NCBI GenBank assembly: GCA_013813135.1
Contig: JACCSF010000151.1
Coordinates: 1 to 11,254 of the forward strand
Source of the DNA: Thermoleophilaceae bacterium
GTDB taxonomy: Bacteria > Actinomycetota > Thermoleophilia > Solirubrobacterales > Thermoleophilaceae
Length of the DNA: 11,254 nucleotides
Direction: 5' to 3'
Part shown: one piece after another, positions 6,040 to 11,254 of the stretch
How the letters are laid out: each line of letters starts with the position of its first letter
How positions within the stretch are numbered: the first letter of the stretch is position 1
Made by a program: the position numbers and the translations under genes
Notes under the pieces: model-generated
The model's database searches: none
Told to the model about the DNA's origin: nothing
Seen by the model: only the letters and a program-made list of their open reading frames with translations

Positions 6040-7032
6040 TCATCTGACGGGCCTTGTCTTGCGGGCTCCGAAGACGATATCTGCGGGGAGGCGGCCGTTG
6101 GTCAGGCGGCCGGTGTGGGCGCGGTCGTAGTTGTAGGTGTTGAGGTATTCGTCGAGGTCGCGCTGGAGCGCTGTGCTCTTGGGGACGAGCGAGCGGGCGA
6201 ACGCCGGTCGCCAGCACTCCTCGAGGATCGTCAGCTGGAGGCGCTCGACGCAGCCGTTGGAGTTTGGCCGGCCGGCTTTGATGAAGCGCTGGCGGGCGCC
6301 GAGGCGCTTGACCTCGTCGCCGAACTCGCGCGAGCGGAACTCGGAGCCGTTGTCGGTGCCGACCTCTTGGAGCTTCCAGCCGGCAGCTTTGAGCTCGCTG
6401 GCGACGCGGTGCAGCAGTTCGCGCGTGTGGCGGGCTCTGGGATTGCGCTCCGAGGTTCTGAGCTCGGCCCAGGCGTAGGCGGAGGCGACGTCGATCGCGG
6501 TGTATTGCCAGACGCTCCCCTTGGTGCCCGACAGCCGGCCCACGAAGAAGCAGTCGAGCTGGACCTTCTCGCCCGGCTCTGAGGCGTCGATGTGGCGCTC
6601 CGGTGGCGGTGAGTCTGGCTTGCGTTCGTAGCGATCCTGGTGGCGGGCGATCAACGCCAGGCGCTTCGAGCGCGTGTTGAGCCCGACACGGCAGAGGACC
6701 CGCCAGACGCCGTGCTCGGAGATCCGCAACCCACCCCACTTGTCGCGGGCGAGCTCGGCCGAGATCCGACGCGGCCCGAGGCCGGGGTGGCCGAGCGCGA
6801 AGGCGACGATCCGCTGCTCGAGGTGAGGGCCGATCTCGTTCGGCATCCGCGGGCGGCGGCGCTCGCGGACCCGCAGCGCCTCCAGCCCCCAGCGGTCGAC
6901 CTTCTTCTTCAGCCGGTAGTAGGTCGAGCGATCGACGCCCATCGCCCGACAAGCGGCGGAGACGTTGCCGAGCTCCTCGGCGAGCGTGAACAGACGCAGA
7001 CGGAATCCGACGAGCACGTCATGCTCAGTCAT
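6040..7032 (-). CDS. IS481-family transposase (DDE integrase core)
   Basis: 330 residues, a normal length for a single-frame IS481 transposase. The ATG at 7032-7030 has GAGAGGAG seven bases upstream. The N-terminus (about 8-45) is a helix-turn-helix with AEELGNVSAACRAMGVDRSTYYRLKKK, followed by a second helical domain with HPGLGPRRISAEL (about 82-94). The retroviral-type catalytic core has Asp160 (VQLDCFFVG), Asp227 (GTDNGSEF) and Glu263 (NGCVERLQ). The Asp-Glu spacing is exactly 35 residues, the classical DD35E arrangement. The tail shows LNTYNYDRAHTGRLTNGRLPADI, typical of these enzymes. No frameshift is seen, so it could be active. It cuts and joins the ends of its own element. The leader holds a 26-bp palindrome that may shield it from outside transcription. 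Confidence 0.93.
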   Translation of the reverse strand: MTEHDVLVGFRLRLFTLAEELGNVSAACRAMGVDRSTYYRLKKKVDRWGLEALRVRERRRPRMPNEIGPHLEQRIVAFALGHPGLGPRRISAELARDKWGGLRISEHGVWRVLCRVGLNTRSKRLALIARHQDRYERKPDSPPPERHIDASEPGEKVQLDCFFVGRLSGTKGSVWQYTAIDVASAYAWAELRTSERNPRARHTRELLHRVASELKAAGWKLQEVGTDNGSEFRSREFGDEVKRLGARQRFIKAGRPNSNGCVERLQLTILEECWRPAFARSLVPKSTALQRDLDEYLNTYNYDRAHTGRLTNGRLPADIVFGARKTRPVR

Positions 7033-7089
7033 GCGGCGCTCCTCTCGATTCGGTTGGTGTGGAGACCCCGGAGCCTGAGCGAGCGCGCG

Positions 7090-7115
7090 GACGCCCCGGC
7101 AGCTGCCGGGGCGTC
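7090..7115. repeat. 26-bp perfect palindrome in the transposase leader
   Basis: GACGCCCCGGCAG followed by its exact complement CTGCCGGGGCGTC, with no loop. It lies 58 bases before the transposase start on the minus strand. It could act as a bidirectional terminator or as an RNA hairpin limiting transposase expression from outside promoters, as known for other insertion sequences. No T-tract follows on either side. Confidence 0.85.
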
Positions 7116-7164
7116 CCACTTCAAAACCTCGTCCCCAGCGCCGCAGGTGTTGCAGCTACTTGGG

Positions 7165-7200
7165 GTTAGTCCGCACCCCCCTCTCGCATCCCGTTGGGCT
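7165..7200 (+). repeat. Left terminal inverted repeat of the second IS
   Basis: Begins GTTAGTCCGCAC and contains CCCCCCTCTCGCATC. It pairs with the inverted copy at 8503-8538, with five mismatches over 36 bases. The transposase start lies 12-33 bases inside it, so the promoter probably overlaps the repeat. Confidence 0.85.
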
Positions 7201-7211
7201 AACCCGTCCGC

Positions 7212-8498
7212 TTGAGATGCCAGCCTCGGACCATGCCGAGGACCAGCGCAACGAGGGTGAAGTGCCCCCGGTCTGAGCACTCGGGCGCGCGGGTCAAGCT
7301 GGACGGCACCTATGGGAAGCCCGGTCACCGGCGCCAGCGCTACAAGTGCTCGCCGCGTGGCGGCGGCAAGCCGCACGTGTTCACCGAGCTCTTGCCGCGG
7401 GAGGAGTCCTGGCATGACTCCTGCGATCAGTGCGAGCGACACGTGGAGCGGCGAGAGGGTCCAAAGGCTCCTCGCCACTACCAGTTCGTCGCCCGCGGGA
7501 TCGCCGAGGCGCTCCAAGCGGTCGGCGCTGGTGCCACCTACATGCACGCCTCCCGCGTCGCCCGCGATCGCGCCCGGCGTTTTCGCTTCGACGCCGAGAC
7601 CGGCGAGCTGCGCGAGACCGACCACGGACAGCTGGGCGCCGATTGGGTCGAGCTGTTCGCGCCGGTCGTCTTTGAGCCCCACCGCCCGGGCGCCTGGCCG
7701 ACCGAGGGCTCGCTGCTGCTCGACCACCTGCCCTTTCGAGTCCGGGCCCTGGATGCCGGCGGCAGGCGGATTCCCGCCGGCCGGGTCGCCTTCGACGTCT
7801 TCTGCGCGGTCGGCTATCGCGCCGGCAAGCCAAGGCTCTGGCGCGCGGAGGCGTTCCCGAGCGCCCATCCCGCCAACTGGAGCGCCTTCCTGGGCTCGCT
7901 GGCGGGCGAGCCGAAGCGGATCGTCTGCGACGCCCACGGAGGGATGTTGCGGGCGATCGAGGAGCGCTGGCCGGAGACGGAGCTCCACCAATGCGAATGG
8001 CACCTGCAGCACGCGCTTGAGCGTCTGTTGGCCAAGGAGGCGCGGAGCAACCCGAGCGAGGAGCTCCAGAATCTTCGAACCAGCGCCGAGGGGGCGCTCG
8101 CCGGCCCCCCGTTCTGGCGGCCGTTCGTCCGCGCGGCCGGGGTCGTCGAGAACGAGAGCCTCGATCGCTGGATCGCGGTCAACGGGCCGACGATCGAATC
8201 GCAGTTTGCCCGCCGGGGACCGGCGTCGCGGCGTCCGACCGACACGCCGCTCACAACGGCCGCGCTTGAGCAGGTCACGCGCCCGATCGTCTCGGCCCTT
8301 TACCCACGTCGCTACGCACTCAAGAACCGCGAACGGCTCAACCGACTGCTGATGCTCCTGCAGCTGAACCTCAACGGCGATGACGACATTCGGCGCTACG
8401 CCAAGACGATCCGCACGTGGCTTGAGTCAAGTGGGGGCCGCCCGGTGGGCCGCCGACGGGCGATCGCCGAGCCTGCTGGCTCACCGTCCCTGCGTTGA
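7212..8498 (+). CDS. Mutator/IS256-like DDE transposase with N-terminal zinc-binding region
   Basis: 428 residues if read from TTG 7212; ATG 7233 (421 residues) is equally possible, and neither has a clear ribosome site. The N-terminus has scattered cysteines (Cys18, Cys46, Cys71 and Cys74 in DSCDQCERH), suggesting a zinc-binding DNA-recognition region, and a basic stretch GKPGHRRQRYKC. A helical region AARGIAEAL-like (about 94-120) follows. The catalytic residues fit the Mutator superfamily: Asp171 in LLLDHLPFRV, Asp240 in IVCDAHGGML, the CxxH pair Cys261/His264 in HQCEWHLQHALE, and Glu353 in TTAALEQVTRPI. After these comes ALKNRERLNRLLMLLQL, the usual tail of such enzymes. The frame is intact and the terminal repeats fit closely around it. 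Expected role: excision and integration of this element. It is distinct from typical IS256 transposases in its N-terminus, so it may belong to a separate subgroup. Confidence 0.85.
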   Translation: MRCQPRTMPRTSATRVKCPRSEHSGARVKLDGTYGKPGHRRQRYKCSPRGGGKPHVFTELLPREESWHDSCDQCERHVERREGPKAPRHYQFVARGIAEALQAVGAGATYMHASRVARDRARRFRFDAETGELRETDHGQLGADWVELFAPVVFEPHRPGAWPTEGSLLLDHLPFRVRALDAGGRRIPAGRVAFDVFCAVGYRAGKPRLWRAEAFPSAHPANWSAFLGSLAGEPKRIVCDAHGGMLRAIEERWPETELHQCEWHLQHALERLLAKEARSNPSEELQNLRTSAEGALAGPPFWRPFVRAAGVVENESLDRWIAVNGPTIESQFARRGPASRRPTDTPLTTAALEQVTRPIVSALYPRRYALKNRERLNRLLMLLQLNLNGDDDIRRYAKTIRTWLESSGGRPVGRRRAIAEPAGSPSLR

Positions 8499-8502
8499 CC
8501 TA

Positions 8503-8538
8503 AGCCCAATCAGATGCGAGAGGGGGGTCCGCACTAAC
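8503..8538 (-). repeat. Right terminal inverted repeat of the second IS
   Basis: Inverted copy of 7165-7200. On the plus strand it contains GATGCGAGAGGGGGG and ends CACTAAC. It starts only four bases after the transposase stop. Confidence 0.85.
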
Positions 8539-8808
8539 GGCCGGCGGCAGACGGGAAGCGCGCGGCGACCGGCACAGCCGCCGCGGCGGCCACGCCATGG
8601 TGGTTGTTCCGGCAGAGCCGGCGATATCCGCCACTGCTTCGTCGACGCGATGCGTGCGCGCGACCTGGTGGCCGTCGACGCGCTCCCCGATCTCGACGAG
8701 GGACTTCGCGGCGTGGGTGGCCACGCAAACCGGTGCAAGAGCGCGGAGCGGAGGCCGTCGAGCGCACGGCTGGTCGGCTGAGGTGGAGGCCGGTGTAGCC
8801 TGCGAGCC
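8539..8808. other. 270-bp stretch with no supported gene
   Basis: GC-rich sequence between the right end of the second IS and the small membrane-type protein. Open frames on both strands run through it, one of them continuing from inside the IS, but none has a start signal or family resemblance. It may be the residue of a gene disrupted by the insertion. TAGCCT at 8796-8801 matches TANNNT and sits seven bases before the ATG at 8809, so a leaderless transcript for the next gene is possible. Confidence 0.4.
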
Positions 8809-9294
8809 ATGTCGGCCGTAAGCCAACCATCGGTGGCGTCGAGCCTGGGGCGCGGTGTGGCCTCGGGCCTTGCGGGAACCGCAGTCATGACCGCCTTCCA
8901 GAAGCTCGTGGAGATGCCGCTCACCGGCCGCGGTGACAGCTACGCGCCGGCCAAGTTCGCGGAGAAGGTGCTCCCCATCGGCACGATGCGCAAGCGGCAG
9001 CGCAAGCGCCTGAACTACGCGGTGCACTTCGGCCTGGGCGCGGGTTGGGGCGCGGCCTACAGCGTGGCTGCGCATTCCGGCTTGCGCGGGCAGCGCGCGG
9101 TGGCGGCGACCTTCGCCGCGGTGTACTCGGGCGACGTCCTCCTGAACACGGCACTCGGGCTGTACAAGCCCTGGAAGTGGTCGCGTCGCGAGACCGCGAT
9201 CGACCTGATCGACAAGCTCGTCCAGGCCGAGGCGACGGGCGCTGTCTTCGAGGCTTTCCGCCCCACGCCCGATGAGTCAGGCAGCCCGGCCTAG
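8809..9294 (+). CDS. Small membrane-type protein of unknown function, paralogue of the left-edge gene
   Basis: 161 residues, complete. Features in order: hydrophobic glycine-rich helix LGRGVASGLAGTAVMTAFQKLVEMPL (about 13-38), APAKFAEKVLPIG, a very basic patch MRKRQRKRLNYAVHF (about 60-74), a second glycine-rich helix GLGAGWGAAYSVAA, a third weakly hydrophobic helix AVAATFAAVYSGDVLLNTAL, then GLYKPWKWSRRETAIDLIDKLVQAEATGAVFEAF. It matches the truncated gene at 338-1 across GTAxMTA, VHxxxGxxWGA and the following helix. The layout recalls DUF1440/DUF6789-type inner-membrane proteins, but I cannot confirm this. No good Shine-Dalgarno is visible. A TANNNT box (TAGCCT, 8796-8801) just upstream suggests leaderless translation. 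Function unknown. Confidence 0.8.
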   Translation: MSAVSQPSVASSLGRGVASGLAGTAVMTAFQKLVEMPLTGRGDSYAPAKFAEKVLPIGTMRKRQRKRLNYAVHFGLGAGWGAAYSVAAHSGLRGQRAVAATFAAVYSGDVLLNTALGLYKPWKWSRRETAIDLIDKLVQAEATGAVFEAFRPTPDESGSPA

Positions 9295-9553
9295 CGAGCT
9301 TACGAATCGCTCACGGACGGGTCCCCATGAGCCGCGGTCTCCCCGCCGGGCATCCCGATTCACCCGATCGATGGCGGCGCCGACACAAGCTGCTGCTTGC
9401 CACGCAGAGGGTCGTGGGTGCGGATCCATCAGCTGCACTCGAGAAATCGGTCCCCGCGGGCGTGCGGCGGATTGGTAGCTCATTGGTAGCTCGGAGAGGT
9501 CGGGGCTGCGCTGCTTAAGGCAGACGACTCCACATTTGCAGGGCGTCCTTGAG
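9295..9553. other. Non-coding stretch with a tandem repeat
   Basis: No convincing gene on either strand. The only notable structure is the tandem 11-bp repeat at 9471-9492, which resembles a tRNA D-arm. The short open frame starting at 9327 has no ribosome site and no recognisable motif. Confidence 0.4.
9471..9492 (+). repeat. Tandem 11-bp repeat with tRNA D-arm-like sequence
   Basis: ATTGGTAGCTC occurs twice without a gap. TAGCTCATTGGTAG is the consensus-like D-arm string of many tRNAs, so this may be the 5' half of an eroded tRNA that has been duplicated. No matching anticodon arm follows, so this stays tentative. Confidence 0.7.
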
Positions 9554-9607
9554 GGTGAGCGACGGGACTCGAACCCGCGACCGCCTGGACCACAACCAGG
9601 AGCTCTG
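9554..9607 (-). pseudogene. 3' fragment of a tRNA-His gene (anticodon GTG)
   Basis: Read on the minus strand from 9607: D-stem 3' strand GAGC, anticodon stem CCTGG, loop TTGTGGT (anticodon GTG, 9593-9591), CCAGG, a five-base variable loop, T-stem GCGGG, loop TTCGAAT, CCCGT, acceptor 3' strand CGCTCAC and base 73 C at 9554. All these parts pair correctly. The 5' acceptor strand (expected GTGAGCG) and the D-stem partner are missing, so it is not a functional tRNA. 3' tRNA fragments of this kind are typical attachment-site copies left by tRNA-targeting integrative elements. Confidence 0.75.
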
Positions 9608-9841
9608 TTGGTGTCGAGGACGCGGCCCCGGGCTCTCTGCGCGCGCCCCGATGACCGAGCTGGAGTAGGACCAAGTAGGTGCTGAGCCTCCGCTTTGGAC
9701 CGGCATCGGCATCAGGTAGAAGCCGCTCGGTTCTGCCTAAACCGCGGGGAAAGCCGGCTAATCGCGAATGAGCCGTCTAGGGCCGGATCTTCGGGAATCC
9801 GCTCCCAGGCCCAGGTCAGGCGGTGTCCACGGAACGCCTGC
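9608..9841. other. Non-coding spacer between two tRNA fragments
   Basis: No gene, hairpin or repeat that I can support. Open frames overlapping the tRNA-Val fragment on the minus strand translate to strings such as VSNQRPLACEA, a well-known artefact of reading tRNA gene ends as protein. Confidence 0.4.
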
Positions 9842-9842
9842 T

Positions 9843-9888
9843 TCGCCTCACACGCGAGAGGTCGCTGGTTCGAAACCAGCCGCGCCCA
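9843..9888 (+). pseudogene. 3' fragment of a tRNA-Val gene (anticodon CAC), probable att site
   Basis: The anticodon stem and loop are at 9842-9858 with loop CTCACAC (anticodon CAC at 9849-9851), variable loop AGGTC, T-stem GCTGG, loop TTCGAAA, CCAGC, acceptor 3' strand CGCGCCC (9881-9887) and discriminator A (9888). Every element has canonical length. Upstream there is no matching D-arm and no GGGCGCG acceptor strand, so only the 3' half is present. A 46-base segment from the anticodon stem to the 3' end is the typical core of a tyrosine-integrase attachment site. CCA is not encoded. The full tRNA-Val would be expected elsewhere in the genome. Confidence 0.75.
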
Positions 9889-9942
9889 TCCGGAAAGCTC
9901 CCGCAAATCAAGTGGTTCATGGTGTCGGCTCGATGTCCAGCT

Positions 9943-10254
9943 ACAGTGCTCACGCAGTCTGGAACTCCGCCCTACCAGGCTCCGGACGCCGATCTCACTA
10001 GATGGGACGTCTCGACGGATCTGTTCGCCGTCGGCGTCGTGCTCTACGAGCTTCTCTGCGACGGGCAGCATCCGTACCCAGCGTCCAAGCCGATGCCCGA
10101 TGAGGACGTCATCGATCCGACTGGCATCAGAGCGGACCTCAACCCGAACCTCGCCGCGTTCCTGAAGCGTGCCTGCTCGTCCAGCCGTGCAACGAGGTTT
10201 GCCACGGCCGCTGAGATGGAAACCGACCTACGTAGGATCCGAAGCTCGCTGTGA
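9943..10254 (+). pseudogene. C-terminal remnant of a Ser/Thr protein kinase
   Basis: The frame ending at TGA 10252-10254 reads SGTPPYQAPDADLTRWDVSTDLFAVGVVLYELLCDGQHPYP and later LKRACSSSRATRFATAAEMETDL. These are kinase subdomains VIII (GTPPYQAPD, with Asp in place of the usual Glu of APE), IX (DLFAVGVVLYELL, with its invariant Asp) and XI (Arg of RATRF). The glycine-rich loop, the ATP lysine, HRD and DFG parts are absent. Immediately upstream is sequence with no kinase character, and 55 bases before that ends the tRNA-Val fragment. The gene was probably cut by integration or excision at that site. Kinase tails of this style (RADRFATAAEM) occur both in ordinary Hanks-type kinases and in large kinase proteins of phage-defence loci; I cannot tell which. 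An active enzyme is not possible from this fragment. Confidence 0.8.
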
Positions 10255-10289
10255 AGTCGGCCAGTTCGCCCGTTCCGCGGTGATCGCGG

Positions 10290-10451
10290 ATGCGCTGCGT
10301 CTACGCGATCGAACTCCAGTCCGGGGCGTTTGCATCCGTCGCCGAGCTACTCCGCGAGCCCAGCATCGACGGCATCGGTGAGCTCAAGCGCGCCTGGACC
10401 TACGGATTCTGCGTGCGCTGCTGCGAAGACGCCCTGCGCGCGTCAGGGTAA
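10290..10451 (+). CDS. Possible 53-residue small protein
   Basis: ATG at 10290 after an in-frame TGA at 10281, stop TAA at 10449-10451. The translation begins MRCVYAIELQSGAFASVAEL and ends CVRCCEDALRASG, with four cysteines (CVRCC near the end). About 85 percent of third codon positions are G or C, which fits the coding style of the window better than the competing frames. Only a weak GCGG lies before the start. No family recognised. It may be part of a larger gene broken along with the kinase upstream, or chance. Confidence 0.35.
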   Translation: MRCVYAIELQSGAFASVAELLREPSIDGIGELKRAWTYGFCVRCCEDALRASG

Positions 10452-10644
10452 GTGGTCCGTGGTCAGGCTCACCGCGAACGATGAGGCCCGCTGGAGGTGG
10501 CTGAGCACTCCAGACCATCTGTTCCCGATTCCGGTCCGTCACGTCTTGGCCGGCCATAACGGCGGCCATCTGCTCGTAAAGCGGGCCGAGCTGCTCGCGC
10601 CGCGCCGCCTCGCCCCGCCCTATCCGACCAAATGTAGTAGCCAT
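10384..10644 (-). CDS. Possible 86-residue hypothetical protein, weak
   Basis: ATG at 10644-10642, stop at 10384. It begins MATTFGRIGRGEAARREQ, continues with a helical LGPLYEQMAAVMAGQDVTDRNREQ, and ends in an arginine/serine-rich tail that looks non-coding. No ribosome site is visible and its third-position G/C bias is lower than that of the real genes nearby. It overlaps the 10290-10451 frame, so at most one is likely real. No family recognised. Confidence 0.2.
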   Translation of the reverse strand: MATTFGRIGRGEAARREQLGPLYEQMAAVMAGQDVTDRNREQMVWSAQPPPAGLIVRGEPDHGPLTLTRAGRLRSSARRIRRSRRA

Positions 10645-10720
10645 CGGGTATGGTGCGATCCAAGAGTGGAGGTGCCGCGCCGGCGGCCCGTCGGCGCGGC
10701 CGAACGTTGGGGGGTTATCC

Positions 10721-11254
10721 ATGAATAGGAGTCGGCTCACCAGGCGCGTCGTCGGCGCAGTGATTGCAGCTTGCCTGCTTGTCCCTGCCGCCGCAGCGGC
10801 GCACACCGGCCAGCACGGCGCCGACGATGGTCACCTGTTCGGCACAGGCGAATGGGGCAAGATCGAGCTCGTCGGCCAGCTCGAGGTGTCCGGTGCCGCC
10901 GACGACCTCATCGCCGACGTCGCCGCATTCGGCAACTACGCCTACCTCGCCAACTGGGGCGAGGCCGACTGCTCCGGCCCGGAGACGGGCGGCGTCAACA
11001 CCCCCGACGCAGGTGCTTGGGTCATCGACATCTCCGACCCGGCCAACCCGGTGGAGGTCACCTTCATCCCGATGCCGCAGGACACCCGTCCCGGCGAGGG
11101 GATGCAGGTCACCCACATCGAGACCGACAAGTTCAGCGGCGAGATCCTCGTGATGAACGCGGAGGCCTGCGGCAAGAACTACAAGGGCGGGTTCATGCTC
11201 TACGACGTCACGAACCCGCTGAAGCCGGTCAAGCTCAAGGAGGGCTTCGGCGAC
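10721..11254 (+). CDS. Secreted LVIVD-repeat protein, cut by the right window edge
   Basis: 178 codons are visible and open to the edge. The ATG at 10721 is preceded by TTGGGGGG, a G-rich ribosome site. It begins with a signal peptide: MNRSRLTRR, hydrophobic core VVGAVIAACLLVPAAAAA, cleavage near Ala27. The mature chain starts HTGQHG. It then shows strand-rich repeats of the LVIVD type: LVGQLEVSG, FGNYAYLANWG, AWVIDISDPANPVEVTFIPM, then ILVMNAEACG and GFMLYDVTNPLKPVKL. DISDPxxPxxV is the family hallmark. Such repeats form a beta-propeller-like fold in extracellular proteins; their biochemical role is generally unknown. Two cysteines (DCSGP and EACGKN) may form a disulfide. The third-position G/C bias is strong, and the gene looks intact as far as it can be seen. 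The visible part is too short to tell whether a C-terminal anchor follows. Confidence 0.9.
   Translation, partial: MNRSRLTRRVVGAVIAACLLVPAAAAAHTGQHGADDGHLFGTGEWGKIELVGQLEVSGAADDLIADVAAFGNYAYLANWGEADCSGPETGGVNTPDAGAWVIDISDPANPVEVTFIPMPQDTRPGEGMQVTHIETDKFSGEILVMNAEACGKNYKGGFMLYDVTNPLKPVKLKEGFGD

Larger units (their letters stand above)
6022..7137 (-). mobile_element. IS481-type insertion sequence (right end tentative)
   Basis: The end beyond the transposase stop begins TGTGGCGACACGTTTGGC at 6022, only 18 bases before the stop codon complement, as is usual for IS481 elements. The other end is less clear. Read inward from 7137, TGGGGACGAGGTTTTGAAG resembles the first end with gaps, but identity is modest. 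No target-site duplication is evident with this choice. The left boundary is likely right within a few bases; the right one may be off. Confidence 0.55.
7165..8538 (+). mobile_element. Insertion sequence with 36-bp terminal inverted repeats, Mutator/IS256-like
   Basis: The left end (7165-7200) and the right end (8538-8503, reversed) both start GTTAGT and share a six-C run followed by TCTCGCATC and TTGGGCT. By eye 31 of 36 positions match, with differences at positions 7, 10 and 27-29. The element is 1,374 bp and carries a single transposase gene. The bases outside the two ends (CTTGGG on the left, GGCCGG on the right) are not a target duplication of the 8-9 bp usual for IS256-type elements. 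Confidence 0.88.

Noticed and set aside
5789..6952. 387-codon minus-strand frame overlapping the IS481 transposase
   Set aside because: It is an arginine/proline/alanine-rich shadow; the DD35E transposase is in the other minus frame.
7029..8012. 327-codon minus-strand frame opposite the second transposase
   Set aside because: It spans the IS boundary and both insertion sequences, and has no motifs. The plus strand carries the catalytic residues and fits the terminal repeats.
7165..8538. Both insertion sequences as one composite transposon
   Set aside because: Their transposases belong to different families, their ends differ, and no cargo lies between them.
9554..9607. Functional tRNA-His gene
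   Set aside because: The 5' acceptor strand and half of the D-arm are missing, and no GTGAGCG lies at the right distance upstream.
9712..10071. Minus-strand frame containing VSNQRPLACEA
   Set aside because: This string is the antisense reading of a tRNA 3' end, a frequent false protein in databases. The tRNA-Val fragment explains it.

Overview
The window is GC-rich throughout, with strongly G/C-biased third codon positions, few clear Shine-Dalgarno-led starts and several GTG/TTG start candidates. Together with the protein types (stand-alone MpsC/DUF2294 protein, four-helix-membrane sensor kinase, LVIVD-repeat secreted protein, actinobacterial-type IS elements), this suggests an actinobacterium. 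Thermoleophilia is my best guess, but it is an inference and no rRNA or marker gene is present to confirm it.

Region 1 (1-5804) is a signalling block. On the minus strand, reading leftwards, lie a small MpsC-family protein (2779-2441), a complete membrane sensor histidine kinase (about 2148-817) and the start of a small membrane-type protein that runs off the left edge (338-1). Divergent from these, on the plus strand, are an OmpR/PhoB-type response regulator (3052-3747), a frameshifted and deleted remnant of its own cognate histidine kinase (3744-4330), and a secreted protein of unknown function (4539-5804). The promoter of the secreted protein carries GTAA repeats at an exact 11-bp period. 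It also shares a GTAAnnATTGCGT element with the divergent mpsC/regulator promoter. The simplest reading is that the regulator controls both promoters; because its own kinase is dead, it may now depend on the neighbouring intact kinase or another one.

Region 2 (5805-8538) is a mobile-element cluster. A terminator hairpin and a possible scrap of a DUF3800-like gene are followed by an IS481-type element (DD35E transposase, minus strand). Next comes a 1,374-bp element with 36-bp terminal inverted repeats and a Mutator/IS256-like transposase (plus strand).

Region 3 (8539-10720) is eroded. It holds one intact small membrane-type protein (8809-9294), which is a paralogue of the truncated gene at the left edge. 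It also holds two different tRNA 3' fragments: tRNA-His on the minus strand and tRNA-Val(CAC) on the plus strand. These look like attachment-site scars of integrative elements. After them come the last 100 or so residues of a Ser/Thr protein kinase and a stretch with only weak small ORFs. No integrase is visible in the window.

Region 4 (10721-11254) is the start of a secreted LVIVD-repeat protein that continues past the right edge. I see no CRISPR array, no rRNA and no intact tRNA. The most interesting unexplained material is the regulator / dead kinase / secreted-protein unit with its shared operator-like sequences, and the two tRNA scars beside a decapitated kinase gene.
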